Positions 1 through 9,314 of a DNA stretch of 64,000 nucleotides are shown here, in pieces. Each line of letters opens with the position of its first letter. Positions within the stretch are counted from its first letter, which is position 1. The stretch is from Oceanihabitans sediminis (GTDB lineage Bacteria > Bacteroidota > Bacteroidia > Flavobacteriales > Flavobacteriaceae): assembly GCF_003337215.1 (NCBI RefSeq), contig NZ_QPIG01000002.1, positions 62,001 through 126,000 on the forward strand. Reading direction: 5' to 3'. A program made the translations under genes and the position numbers. The notes under the pieces were generated by a model. It did not search any database and was not told the origin of the DNA. It saw only the letters and a list, made by a program, of their open reading frames with translations.

Positions 1-219
1 GAAATTGCTAGAAAAGAAGGTATTAACATAAGCCAAACCATTGCTATAGGAGACGGAGCAAACGATTTACCTATGCTAAATCTTGCCGGATTAGGAATTG
101 CATTCCACGCAAAACCTACTGTAAAAGATAACGCTCAAAACTCGATTTCTAGTTTCGGTTTAGATGGAGTTTTATACCTTCTAGGGTATCACGATAAACA
201 TATAGATTTACATCATTAG
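1..219 (+). CDS. serB: Phosphoserine phosphatase SerB, C-terminal end (5' truncated by window edge)
   Basis: The window opens inside a gene. The first 72 codons in frame 1 encode the end of a HAD-family phosphatase and stop with TAG at 217-219. The stretch AIGDGANDLPML is the HAD motif IV with paired acidic residues (here G-D-G-A-N-D) that bind Mg2+, and the following GIAFHAKP is typical of SerB, which makes serine from phosphoserine in the cytoplasm. Only this end is visible, so any N-terminal ACT domain cannot be judged. A related HAD phosphatase is the alternative, but the FHAKP signature favours SerB. Confidence 0.85.
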   Translation, partial: EIARKEGINISQTIAIGDGANDLPMLNLAGLGIAFHAKPTVKDNAQNSISSFGLDGVLYLLGYHDKHIDLHH

Positions 220-380
220 ATTTTTTCTTTCTTCCGTAAGGAGCAATTTTTCATTTAATGAATTTACTTTTAGTAAGTTCGTTGATAATTCTTCTAAAAT
301 CTATCTTAAAGTCTATATAACTTCGCTTTAAAAATGTTATTTTGGCATAGTTTTAAAGCTATATTTTCAAAACTTATTTT

Positions 381-3338
381 ATGCGCTACTATTATCTTTT
401 ACTAGCTATAGTCATATATCCAATTTTTAGTCAAGCACAAGACACAAACCCTTTACTTGCTAACGATGCTGTTTCCCAAAAGAAATGGGTGGATAGCCTT
501 TATAACAACATGTCTCTTCAGGAAAAAATCGGGCAACTTTTTATGATTCAGGTATTCTCTAATCAAGGGCCACAGAATAAAGCCAAGATTGTTAAACAAA
601 TTAAAGAACAGCATATAGGCGGAATTATATATTCAAATGGGGGACCTGTTAGACAAGCGAAACTAAACAACGAATTACAAGCTGCCTCTAAAGTTCCATT
701 ATTAGTTGGTATGGATGCAGAATGGGGATTAAGCATGCGATTAGATTCTACATACGCTTTCCCTTGGAATATGACACTTGGCGCTATTAAAGATAATAGG
801 CTAGTAGAAAAAACAGGAAAACATATTGGAGAACACTCTAAACGTCTAGGGGTACACTTTAATTTTGCTCCGGTAGTTGATATTAATACCAACCCTAAAA
901 ATCCAATTATAGGGAATCGTTCTTTTGGAGAAGATAGAGATAACGTTACCGAGAAAGCTCTTGCATTTATGAAGGGAATGCAAGGAGCAGGAGTTCTTGC
1001 TAATGCAAAACATTTTCCTGGCCATGGAGACACAGAAACCGATTCTCATAAAACACTTCCTACAGTAGATTTTGATAGAAAACGTATAGATTCAGTAGAA
1101 TTATATCCGTACAGAAAACTTATAAAAGAAGGTCTGTCTAGTGTGATGGTTGCCCACTTAAACGTACCTAGTTTAGAGTCAAGAAGTGGTTTTCCATCTT
1201 CTTTGTCGAAACATATTGTTACAGATATTTTAAAAGAAAAACTAGGTTTTAAAGGTTTGATTTTCACCGATGCATTAACCATGAAAGGTGCAGCAGATTA
1301 TATTGATAAATCACTAGACGGAAGCGGTGCTAACAAGGTGCCTACTGGTGGAGAAATAGATTTAATGGCTTTTCTAGCAGGAAACGATGTTATGCTAATG
1401 TCTGAAGATCCTGAAAAAGGAATTAACAAGTTCGTAGAAGCCTACCATAAAGGTATTATTACCGAAGATCGTTTAGCACACTCGGTTAAGAAAATATTAC
1501 AAGCAAAATATAAAGTCGGTTTACATAATTACCAACCAATAGGGATAAATAACTTACACGCCGATTTAAACAGATTAAGAGACGATATTTTATACGAAGA
1601 GCTTTTAGAAAATGCAATTACCGTTGCAGAAAACAAAGCTGGATTACTTCCTCTAAGACAGCTAGAAACAAAAAGCATCGCTTATGTAAAGTTTGGCGAT
1701 GATGATGGTTCTGTTTTTTATAACGAATTAAAGAAATACGCAAGAGTTCATGAAGTAAAAGCAAATAGCTTAGAATCGCTTTCAGATAAATTAAAGCATT
1801 ATAATACAGTTATCATAGGCTTACACAGATCTAATGATAATCCATGGAAAAGCTATAAATTCACTAGTCAAGAACTTACTTGGCTATACGAAACAGCTAG
1901 AACCAATAATGTGATTCTTAATATTTTCGTTAAGCCTTATGCATTATTAGATATAGATCCTATCAACAATATTAAAAGTGTTGTTGTGAGTTATCAAAAC
2001 AGTGATATAGCGCAACAGAAATCTGCTCAAATAATTTTCGGAGCATTACCAGCAAAAGGAAGACTACCTGTTTCAGCAGGTGTTGATTTTAGCGTTGGGC
2101 AAGGAGATACTTATACTTCAATCAAACGTTTGTCTTATACAACTCCGGAGCGAGCAGGTATGAGTTCTTTAAAACTAAAGAAGGTGGATTCTATTGCCAA
2201 TCATGCAGTAAATGAAGGAATGACTCCAGGAATACAATTGCTTATTGCTAGAAAAGGTAAAGTGATTTACAATAAAAACTTCGGAAAACATACTTACGAC
2301 AAAAATGCGGAAGCAGTTAAAATCAATGATATTTATGATGTTGCTTCCCTAACAAAAATATTAGCAACCTTACCTTTATTGATGGAATTAGAAGAAAAAG
2401 GAATAATTTCACTAGACAGTAAATTATCAGACTTACTTCCAGAATATAAAAGCTCTAACAAAAAGAATGTAACCATCAAAAGCATGCTATCGCATTATGC
2501 GCGTTTAAAACCATGGATTCCTTTTTATTATGCGACTTTAGATTCTGTCACAAAAAGACCAGACCCTAAATATTACAGAAAGAGTTTCGATCCTAAATTC
2601 AGTATTAAAGTTGCTGATGAACTTTATATGCGAAATGATTATCAGGATTCCATTCAAGGAATTATAAAGGATTCCGATTTATTAAGTAGACTTCGTTATC
2701 GTTATAGTGATTTACCATATTATATTTTAAAGAAATATATTGAAGAATATTACGACAGAACTTTAGACGAATTAACTAGAAATCATTTTTATGAGTCTTT
2801 AGGAGCAAATTACACTATGTATAATCCTAACAATAGGGTTAGTAATAAAAATATTGTTCCAACGGAAGAAGATGATTATTATAGATATCAAAAAATTCAC
2901 GGCTATGTTCACGATATGGGAGCCGCTATGCAAGGAGGAATTGGTGGTCATGCCGGAATTTTTAGTAATGCAAATGATGTTGCTAAAATCATGCAAATGT
3001 ATTTACAGAAAGGGTATTACGGAGGAAAACGATATTTAAAACCAGAAACTATAGATAAGTTTAACTTCTGTTATTATTGTGATGAGAATAACAGACGAGG
3101 AATAGGATTCGACAAACCTCAATTAGGAGATGCTGGTCCAACTTGTGGATGTGTTTCTATGACAAGTTTCGGTCATTCAGGTTTTACCGGAACCTATGCT
3201 TGGGCAGACCCGGAAGAAGAAATTGTATATATATTCTTAGCAAATAGAACCTACCCAACCGCAGGTAAAAACTTATTATTAAAAGAAGATATTAGAACGA
3301 ATATTCAAGAAGCTATTTACGAAGCTATAATTGATTAA
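381..3338 (+). CDS. GH3 beta-N-acetylglucosaminidase fused to a serine hydrolase (beta-lactamase fold)
   Basis: This 985-residue protein has an N-terminal signal peptide ending near SQAQ, so it is exported. Residues about 35-380 form a glycoside hydrolase family 3 domain of the NagZ type: KHFPGHGDT (210-218, with the following DSH) carries the Asp/His dyad of bacterial GH3 glucosaminidases, and D297 in FTDALTM is the expected nucleophile. A GH3 C-terminal-like region follows. Residues about 600-985 are a class C beta-lactamase-like serine hydrolase with the S656-L-T-K659 nucleophile motif. The likely job is trimming N-acetylglucosamine-containing muropeptides or related glycans outside the cytoplasm. 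This domain pair is known in Bacteroidota; the substrate of the hydrolase half is unknown. It lies 46 bp upstream of bshA on the same strand. Confidence 0.88.
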   Translation: MRYYYLLLAIVIYPIFSQAQDTNPLLANDAVSQKKWVDSLYNNMSLQEKIGQLFMIQVFSNQGPQNKAKIVKQIKEQHIGGIIYSNGGPVRQAKLNNELQAASKVPLLVGMDAEWGLSMRLDSTYAFPWNMTLGAIKDNRLVEKTGKHIGEHSKRLGVHFNFAPVVDINTNPKNPIIGNRSFGEDRDNVTEKALAFMKGMQGAGVLANAKHFPGHGDTETDSHKTLPTVDFDRKRIDSVELYPYRKLIKEGLSSVMVAHLNVPSLESRSGFPSSLSKHIVTDILKEKLGFKGLIFTDALTMKGAADYIDKSLDGSGANKVPTGGEIDLMAFLAGNDVMLMSEDPEKGINKFVEAYHKGIITEDRLAHSVKKILQAKYKVGLHNYQPIGINNLHADLNRLRDDILYEELLENAITVAENKAGLLPLRQLETKSIAYVKFGDDDGSVFYNELKKYARVHEVKANSLESLSDKLKHYNTVIIGLHRSNDNPWKSYKFTSQELTWLYETARTNNVILNIFVKPYALLDIDPINNIKSVVVSYQNSDIAQQKSAQIIFGALPAKGRLPVSAGVDFSVGQGDTYTSIKRLSYTTPERAGMSSLKLKKVDSIANHAVNEGMTPGIQLLIARKGKVIYNKNFGKHTYDKNAEAVKINDIYDVASLTKILATLPLLMELEEKGIISLDSKLSDLLPEYKSSNKKNVTIKSMLSHYARLKPWIPFYYATLDSVTKRPDPKYYRKSFDPKFSIKVADELYMRNDYQDSIQGIIKDSDLLSRLRYRYSDLPYYILKKYIEEYYDRTLDELTRNHFYESLGANYTMYNPNNRVSNKNIVPTEEDDYYRYQKIHGYVHDMGAAMQGGIGGHAGIFSNANDVAKIMQMYLQKGYYGGKRYLKPETIDKFNFCYYCDENNRRGIGFDKPQLGDAGPTCGCVSMTSFGHSGFTGTYAWADPEEEIVYIFLANRTYPTAGKNLLLKEDIRTNIQEAIYEAIID

Positions 3339-3384
3339 AACCAAAGTTTAGTAATGGAAATTTCATAAACTTAAAACATAAAGA

Positions 3385-4524
3385 ATGAAAATAGGAATTG
3401 TTTGTTATCCAACATTTGGAGGAAGTGGAGTAGTAGCTACAGAACTTGGTTTAGAGCTATCAAAACGTGGACACGAAATACACTTTATCACCTATAACCA
3501 ACCTGTTAGATTAGAATTATTAAACAAAAACGTACATTACCATGAAGTAAATGTACCAGAATACCCTTTATTTCATTACCAACCTTATGAATTAGCCTTG
3601 TCTAGTAAGTTATTAGATATGGTGAAGCTTCATAAAATAGAAGTACTCCATGTGCATTATGCTATCCCGCATGCATATGCAGCATATATGGCGCAAAAAA
3701 TGCTATTAGAAGAAAATATTTATGTGCCAATTGTAACTACCCTACACGGTACCGATATTACGCTTGTTGGCTCACATCCCTTTTATAAACCAGCAGTAAC
3801 CTTTAGCATCAATAAATCAGATGCAGTAACAGCGGTTTCTCAAAGTTTAAAAGAGGACACTTTGCGTTTATTTGATATTAAAAACGATATTGATGTAGTA
3901 ACCAATTTCATCGATATTTCTAAGTATGATCATGGTTTTTCTGACTGCCAACGAAGCATGATGGCTGATGAAAATGAGAAAATAATAACACATATTAGTA
4001 ATTTACGTCCTGTAAAACGTATGGAAGATGTTGTAAAGATATTTTATAATATTCAGAAACAAATTCCAGCGAAACTTATGGTAGTAGGTGATGGGCCAGA
4101 TAGAGAAAAAGCAGAGTCTCTTTGTGCTAAATTAGGAATTACTAAAAAAGTAATTTTCTTCGGAAAAAGTAATGAAATAGATAAGATTCTTTGTTTTAGT
4201 GACTTGTTCTTATTACCAAGTGAAACTGAAAGCTTTGGTCTTGCAGCATTAGAAGCAATGGCTTCTGGAGTACCAGTGATATCAAGTAAAACAGGAGGAA
4301 TTCCAGAAGTAAACAAACAAGGGGTAACAGGATTTTTAAGTGAAGTAGGAGATGTTGAAGATATGTCTAAAAATGCTATTCATATTTTAAGTGACGAAAC
4401 TCGATTAAAAGAGTTTAAAAAGAATGCTAAAGCAGAAGCTATAAAATTTGATATCCACAATATAGTACCTCAATACGAAGCTATTTACGAAAGAACTTTA
4501 AAGAAATCTTTAGAGAGAAAATAA
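3385..4524 (+). CDS. bshA: N-acetyl-alpha-D-glucosaminyl L-malate synthase BshA (bacillithiol biosynthesis)
   Basis: A 379-residue GT4/GT-B retaining glycosyltransferase. The N-terminus MKIGIVCYPTFGGSGVVATE is characteristic of BshA, which joins UDP-GlcNAc to L-malate as the first step of bacillithiol synthesis in the cytoplasm. The C-terminal nucleotide-sugar domain has the EX7E motif (E282 to E290 in ETESFGLAALE). Bacillithiol is the main low-molecular-weight thiol in many Bacteroidota. The downstream deacetylase (BshB) and ligase (BshC) genes are not in this window. The gene ends at a strong hairpin terminator shared with the convergent neighbour. Confidence 0.93.
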   Translation: MKIGIVCYPTFGGSGVVATELGLELSKRGHEIHFITYNQPVRLELLNKNVHYHEVNVPEYPLFHYQPYELALSSKLLDMVKLHKIEVLHVHYAIPHAYAAYMAQKMLLEENIYVPIVTTLHGTDITLVGSHPFYKPAVTFSINKSDAVTAVSQSLKEDTLRLFDIKNDIDVVTNFIDISKYDHGFSDCQRSMMADENEKIITHISNLRPVKRMEDVVKIFYNIQKQIPAKLMVVGDGPDREKAESLCAKLGITKKVIFFGKSNEIDKILCFSDLFLLPSETESFGLAALEAMASGVPVISSKTGGIPEVNKQGVTGFLSEVGDVEDMSKNAIHILSDETRLKEFKKNAKAEAIKFDIHNIVPQYEAIYERTLKKSLERK

Positions 4525-4530
4525 AAAAAA

Positions 4531-4560
4531 AAAACCACTTTTTTAAAAAGTGGTCTTTAA
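4531..4560. terminator. Bidirectional intrinsic terminator between bshA and the convergent outer-membrane gene
   Basis: Perfect 10-bp inverted repeat ACCACTTTTT (4534-4543) and AAAAAGTGGT (4545-4554), with an A-run on the left and a T-rich tail on the right. It sits right after the bshA stop and just after the end of the minus-strand gene at 4581, so it can serve both. Confidence 0.85.
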
Positions 4561-4580
4561 TATGTAAATCATTTTGTTTT

Positions 4581-5072
4581 TTAGAAAGTATATCTAGCTG
4601 AGATACCTACATCAAAGTCTAAATCATCGTTGTCATATCTTTCGTCTCCTAGACCAAATTCAGGTCTAACATCAAATGACAATAATAATGGGAAGTCGAA
4701 TTTATATTCGATACCAACATTACCAGATAAGAAAACAAATGAATCTTTATAATCTTTGTGTCCTGGAACATCATGTTTGTAAGCTCCAAAACCTGCACCA
4801 GGACCAGCATACCAGTTGAAACCTCCGTCAATGTTCCATACCCATTGGTAAATACCTGCTAGTTTAAATCCATTGTAATTTTTCCCGTCTTTTATTCCTA
4901 AATCTAACTCTATTCGATTTGTTTCAAAGACAGCTCTTTGATAAGTAACTTCTGCACCAAAACCTTTACTATCTCCTAAACGAAGTCCAATAGCGTTTTC
5001 TGAAATTTCTTGTGCGTTACTTGTTGCTACAAAGCCTACACAGGCTAATGCTAATAAAAACAATTTCTTCAT
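4581..5072 (-). CDS. Small outer-membrane beta-barrel protein, hypothetical
   Basis: 163 residues with a clear signal peptide (MKKLFLLALACVGFVATSNA, cleavage before QE). The mature part alternates hydrophobic and polar residues, is rich in Gly, Tyr and Phe (YAGPGAGFGAY, SGNVGIEYKF, LLSFDVRPEFGLG) and ends in YTF, a C-terminal aromatic typical of outer-membrane barrels. Likely an eight-stranded barrel of the porin-like/OmpW or PorT-like type. Its specific function cannot be told from sequence. It is monocistronic and convergent with bshA. Confidence 0.75.
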   Translation of the reverse strand: MKKLFLLALACVGFVATSNAQEISENAIGLRLGDSKGFGAEVTYQRAVFETNRIELDLGIKDGKNYNGFKLAGIYQWVWNIDGGFNWYAGPGAGFGAYKHDVPGHKDYKDSFVFLSGNVGIEYKFDFPLLLSFDVRPEFGLGDERYDNDDLDFDVGISARYTF

Positions 5073-5207
5073 AATTCTATAATGTTTTAAGTTCTATGAA
5101 ATATAACAAATCTTCCTACATAGTGTAAAAAAAATAATGTAAATGTTTTGTTAATATTGAACTACAAAGTGTAATTTTAAACCATCATACATTTTCTCCC
5201 AATTATA

Positions 5208-8135
5208 ATGAAAATAGCAGTTAAAAAGGCATTAAGGAATATAGAACAACAATTAGAAGGCGACTTGCTTTTTGATAATTTAACACGTTCTATTTATGCA
5301 ACAGATGCTTCTGTATATAGAAAACTACCCTTAGCTGTCGCTTATCCTAAAAACGAAAATGATATTAAACTACTTATTCGTTTTGCTACAGAAAATAAAA
5401 CATCTTTAATTCCTAGAACAGCTGGAACATCTTTAGCTGGTCAATGTGTTGGAGATGGTATTGTTGTTGATGTTTCAAAGTATTTTACCAATATCATAAA
5501 ATTAGATGAAGAAGCACAAACCGTTATAGTGCAACCAGGAGTTGTTAGAGATGAGCTAAATAATTACTTAAAACCATTTGGTTTATTTTTTGGGCCAAAC
5601 ACTTCCACATCTAACCGATGTATGATTGGTGGTATGGTTGGTAATAACTCTTCGGGAACAACTTCTATTCAATATGGTGTTACACGCGATAAAGTTTTAG
5701 AATTAAAAACGATTCTTAGTGATGGAAGTGAGGTTATTTTCAAAGATTTGTCCGCTGAAGATTTCACAAGAAAAACAAAGCTTGAGACTTTAGAAGGAGA
5801 GATATATAATACCCTTTTTACGGAATTAGCTTCAGAAGAAGTAAAGCAGCAAATAAAAAGTGAATTTCCAAACCCTGAAATCCATAGAAGAAATACCGGT
5901 TATGCTATTGACGAATTAATCCAATCGGAAGTTTTTAATTCTTCAAATGAAAAATTCAATATGTGTAAACTACTTTCTGGTAGCGAAGGAACTTTAGCTT
6001 TTAGCACACAAATCACTTTAAAGCTAGATAAACTTCCTCCTGCAGAGAGTATCATGGTTGCAGCACATTTCAATAGTATTTCAGACTGTTTAAAAAGCGT
6101 GGAGTCTGTGATGCAACACGATTTACATACCTGTGAAATGATGGATAAAACCATTTTAGATTTAACCAAACACAACAAAGCACAAGAAGCCAATAGAAGT
6201 TTTGTCCAAGGAGAACCACAGGCTATTTTAATGTGTGAAGTTAAAGGTGACACTATAGAAATTGTAAATTCTAAAGCAGATAAACTTTTAAAAACACTTA
6301 AAGAACAAGCCTTAAGCTATGCAAATCCTTTATTGGTAGGAGATGAAATCACTAAAGCTATTGAGTTAAGGAAGGCAGGTCTTGGTTTATTAGGAAATAT
6401 TATAGGGGATAAAAAAGCTGTTGCTTGTATTGAAGACACTGCCGTAGCGCTATCAGATTTAGCAAATTTTATAGAAGAATTTACTTCTTTAATGAAAAAC
6501 TATAATCAAGAAGCAGTTTATTATGCACATGCTGGCGCCGGAGAATTGCATCTACGCCCAATACTTAATCTTAAGAAAAAAGAAGATGTAGCGCTTTTTA
6601 GAAAAATCACTTCAGATGTTGCCAAGCTAGTTAAAAAATATAAAGGTTCTATGAGTGGGGAGCATGGTGATGGAATTGTGAGAGCGGAGTTTATTCCTAT
6701 AATGATTGGTGAAGCTAACTATGAAATCTTAAAACGAATCAAAAAAGCTTTTGACCCTAATAATATTTTCAATCCAGGGAAAATTGTTGATGCACTTCCT
6801 ATGGATGAAAACCTAAGATATGAGGTAGATAGGGAAGAACCGGTAATAGAAACCCTACTAGATTTTTCAAAATCAGATGGAATACTTCGTGAAGCTGAAA
6901 AATGCAATGGTTCGGGTGATTGCAGAAAGCTTCCGGAGTTTGGAGGAACTATGTGTCCTAGTTATCGAGCTACTAGAAACGAGAAAGACACAACAAGAGC
7001 TAGAGCAAATGCATTAAGGGAGTTTTTAACGCATTCGGAAAAATCAAATAAATTTAATCATAAAGAATTAAAAGACATTTTCGATTTATGTTTAAACTGT
7101 AAAGCCTGCGCTAGTGAATGTCCAAGTAGTGTAGATGTCGCTAGTTTAAAAGCAGAATTTTTATACCAATATCAGAAGGAAAATGGCGTTTCTCTACGTA
7201 CTAAATTGTTTGCTTATAATAACAAATTAAACCAATTTGGAAGTCGTTTGCCAAGACTAACAAATTTTATATTTTCAAATGATTTTACGTCTTCCATTTT
7301 AAAAAAATCATTCGGAATTGCAAAAGAAAGAAGTCTTCCATTAATATCAACTAAAAGTTTAAGTAAAACAACTTTAAACACTTCAAATAAGGAATTTAAA
7401 AATAAATATATTAAAACTATTTACTTGTTTAATGATGAATTCACAAACTTCTTAGATACTCAAATAGGCATAGATGCTATCGAACTTTTGAATAGGCTAA
7501 ACTATAAAGTTGAATTAATAAATCATGAAGAATCTGGACGTTCCTTTATTTCTAAAGGGCTGCTAGAAGAAGCAAAAATACTTGCCAATAAAAACGTTCA
7601 GATTTTTAAGGAAATTATTTCTTTAGAAACGCCTTTAATCGGAATAGAACCTTCTGCTATTTACACATTCAAAGATGAATATATTCGATTAGCCGACGAC
7701 AAAGCTTCCGCTGAAAAAATTTCAAAAAACACTTTTTTAATCGAAGAATTTCTTCAACAAGAAATAAAGTCAGGAAATATCACCTCCTCACAATTCACGG
7801 AAGAAACCAAAAATATAAAGTTTCATGGTCATTGTCATCAAAAAGCCATGTCAAATCAACTAGCAAGTTTTGAAGTTTTAAATCTTCCAAAAAACTATAA
7901 AGTTACTATCATACCAAGCGGATGTTGTGGTATGGCAGGTAGTTTTGGTTATGAAAAAGAGCATTATTATATAAGCATGCAAATTGGTGAGCAAACCCTT
8001 TTTCCTGCAATACGCAAAGCAGAAGTTACAACCATCATAGCTGCAAACGGAACTAGTTGTCGCCACCAAATTAAAGATGGCACAAATCGTATCGCTTTGC
8101 ACCCCATAAGTATATTAAAAGATGCTTTACTATAA
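5208..8135 (+). CDS. FAD-linked oxidase with Fe-S and CCG domains (D-lactate dehydrogenase-like, YdiJ type)
   Basis: 975 residues in three parts. The N-terminal about 530 residues are a PCMH-type FAD domain (PRTAGTSLAGQ, GGMVGNNSSGTTSIQYG) with a GlcD-like cap (AHAGAGELHLRP, GSMSGEHGDG). A 4Fe-4S ferredoxin-like section follows, with Cys628, 631, 634 and 638 and an earlier Cys cluster near residues 565-585. The C-terminus is a GlpC/HdrD-like CCG domain with GHCHQKA and SGCCG (Cys906-Cys907). This architecture matches quinone-linked oxidases of D-lactate or a similar 2-hydroxy acid at the inner membrane. Substrate is inferred from family only. It stands alone, upstream of aroC. Confidence 0.85.
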   Translation: MKIAVKKALRNIEQQLEGDLLFDNLTRSIYATDASVYRKLPLAVAYPKNENDIKLLIRFATENKTSLIPRTAGTSLAGQCVGDGIVVDVSKYFTNIIKLDEEAQTVIVQPGVVRDELNNYLKPFGLFFGPNTSTSNRCMIGGMVGNNSSGTTSIQYGVTRDKVLELKTILSDGSEVIFKDLSAEDFTRKTKLETLEGEIYNTLFTELASEEVKQQIKSEFPNPEIHRRNTGYAIDELIQSEVFNSSNEKFNMCKLLSGSEGTLAFSTQITLKLDKLPPAESIMVAAHFNSISDCLKSVESVMQHDLHTCEMMDKTILDLTKHNKAQEANRSFVQGEPQAILMCEVKGDTIEIVNSKADKLLKTLKEQALSYANPLLVGDEITKAIELRKAGLGLLGNIIGDKKAVACIEDTAVALSDLANFIEEFTSLMKNYNQEAVYYAHAGAGELHLRPILNLKKKEDVALFRKITSDVAKLVKKYKGSMSGEHGDGIVRAEFIPIMIGEANYEILKRIKKAFDPNNIFNPGKIVDALPMDENLRYEVDREEPVIETLLDFSKSDGILREAEKCNGSGDCRKLPEFGGTMCPSYRATRNEKDTTRARANALREFLTHSEKSNKFNHKELKDIFDLCLNCKACASECPSSVDVASLKAEFLYQYQKENGVSLRTKLFAYNNKLNQFGSRLPRLTNFIFSNDFTSSILKKSFGIAKERSLPLISTKSLSKTTLNTSNKEFKNKYIKTIYLFNDEFTNFLDTQIGIDAIELLNRLNYKVELINHEESGRSFISKGLLEEAKILANKNVQIFKEIISLETPLIGIEPSAIYTFKDEYIRLADDKASAEKISKNTFLIEEFLQQEIKSGNITSSQFTEETKNIKFHGHCHQKAMSNQLASFEVLNLPKNYKVTIIPSGCCGMAGSFGYEKEHYYISMQIGEQTLFPAIRKAEVTTIIAANGTSCRHQIKDGTNRIALHPISILKDALL

Positions 8136-8193
8136 TTTTCATTTCTGTAATAATAAATTTACTTTAGCGACTCAAATAACTATTTTTTAGATA

Positions 8194-9255
8194 ATGGCAG
8201 GGAATTCTTACGGAAACATATTCAAACTTACTACTTTTGGCGAATCTCACGGAGAAGCTATAGGCGGTGTTATTGATGGTTGTCCTCCAGGATTGACCTT
8301 AGATTTTGAAGCTATTCAAAAAGAATTAAACCGAAGAAAACCAGGACAGTCTGAAATAGTAACCCAAAGAAAAGAAGCTGATACCGTAGAATTTCTTTCG
8401 GGAATTTTTGAAGGAAAAACAACAGGAACGCCTATTGGTTTTTTTATAAAAAACGCCAATCAGAAATCTAAAGATTATTCCCATATTCAAGATGTTTACC
8501 GCCCTAGTCATGCAGATTTCACTTATCAAAACAAATACGGAATCCGTGATTATAGAGGAGGAGGACGTAGTTCTGCTCGAGAAACAGCTTGTAGAGTTGT
8601 TGCTGGAGCAATTGCAAAACAAGTTATAAAAGACATACAGATTCATGCATTTACTTCTTCCGTAGGAGAAATTTTTATAGACAAGCCTTATCAGGCTTTA
8701 GATTTTTCTAAAACGGAAAACAATATCGTTCGTTGTCCGGATGAATCTTCAGCTGAAAAAATGATTTCTAAAATCAAAGAAATTAGAAAAGAAGGAGATA
8801 CTATTGGAGGTACTATAACCTGTGTGTTACAAAACGTACCAATCGGACTTGGTGAACCAGTTTTTGATAAATTACAAGCCGAACTAGGTAAAGCAATGCT
8901 TTCAATCAATGCTGTTAAAGGCTTTGAGTACGGAAGTGGGTTTTGCGGAGCCAAGATGAAAGGTAGTGAGCATAATGATTTATTTAACGAAGACGGAAGT
9001 ACTAAATCCAACCTTTCTGGGGGAATTCAAGGCGGAATTAGCAACGGAATGGATATTTATTTCCGAGTAGCCTTTAAGCCGGTTGCTACGATTATGCAAA
9101 AACAAGAAACTATAAATACCAAAGGAGAAATTGTAGAAATGCAAGGAAAAGGAAGACACGACCCTTGTGTGGTACTTCGTGCTGTTCCTATAGTTGAGGC
9201 TATGGCTGCATTGGTGATAGCAGATTTTTTCTTATTAAATAAACTATACAAATAA
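8194..9255 (+). CDS. aroC: Chorismate synthase
   Basis: 353 residues, normal for the family. The N-terminal [20 protein letters not shown] is the chorismate synthase signature, and the [12 protein letters not shown] motif near residue 120 is the second. It converts EPSP to chorismate, the last common step to aromatic amino acids, and needs reduced FMN. The ATG is certain because the conserved N-terminus starts there. Other shikimate genes are not adjacent. Confidence 0.97.
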   Translation: MAGNSYGNIFKLTTFGESHGEAIGGVIDGCPPGLTLDFEAIQKELNRRKPGQSEIVTQRKEADTVEFLSGIFEGKTTGTPIGFFIKNANQKSKDYSHIQDVYRPSHADFTYQNKYGIRDYRGGGRSSARETACRVVAGAIAKQVIKDIQIHAFTSSVGEIFIDKPYQALDFSKTENNIVRCPDESSAEKMISKIKEIRKEGDTIGGTITCVLQNVPIGLGEPVFDKLQAELGKAMLSINAVKGFEYGSGFCGAKMKGSEHNDLFNEDGSTKSNLSGGIQGGISNGMDIYFRVAFKPVATIMQKQETINTKGEIVEMQGKGRHDPCVVLRAVPIVEAMAALVIADFFLLNKLYK

Positions 9256-9314
9256 CAAAAATATAATAGAGACATTCTTCCCTTCTAGAAGATTTACGAA
9301 GAACAAATAAACGT

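Noticed and set aside
563-1033. Minus-strand open frame inside the GH3 gene
   Set aside because: Fully antisense to a gene with intact catalytic motifs and without a recognisable protein family; a chance frame.
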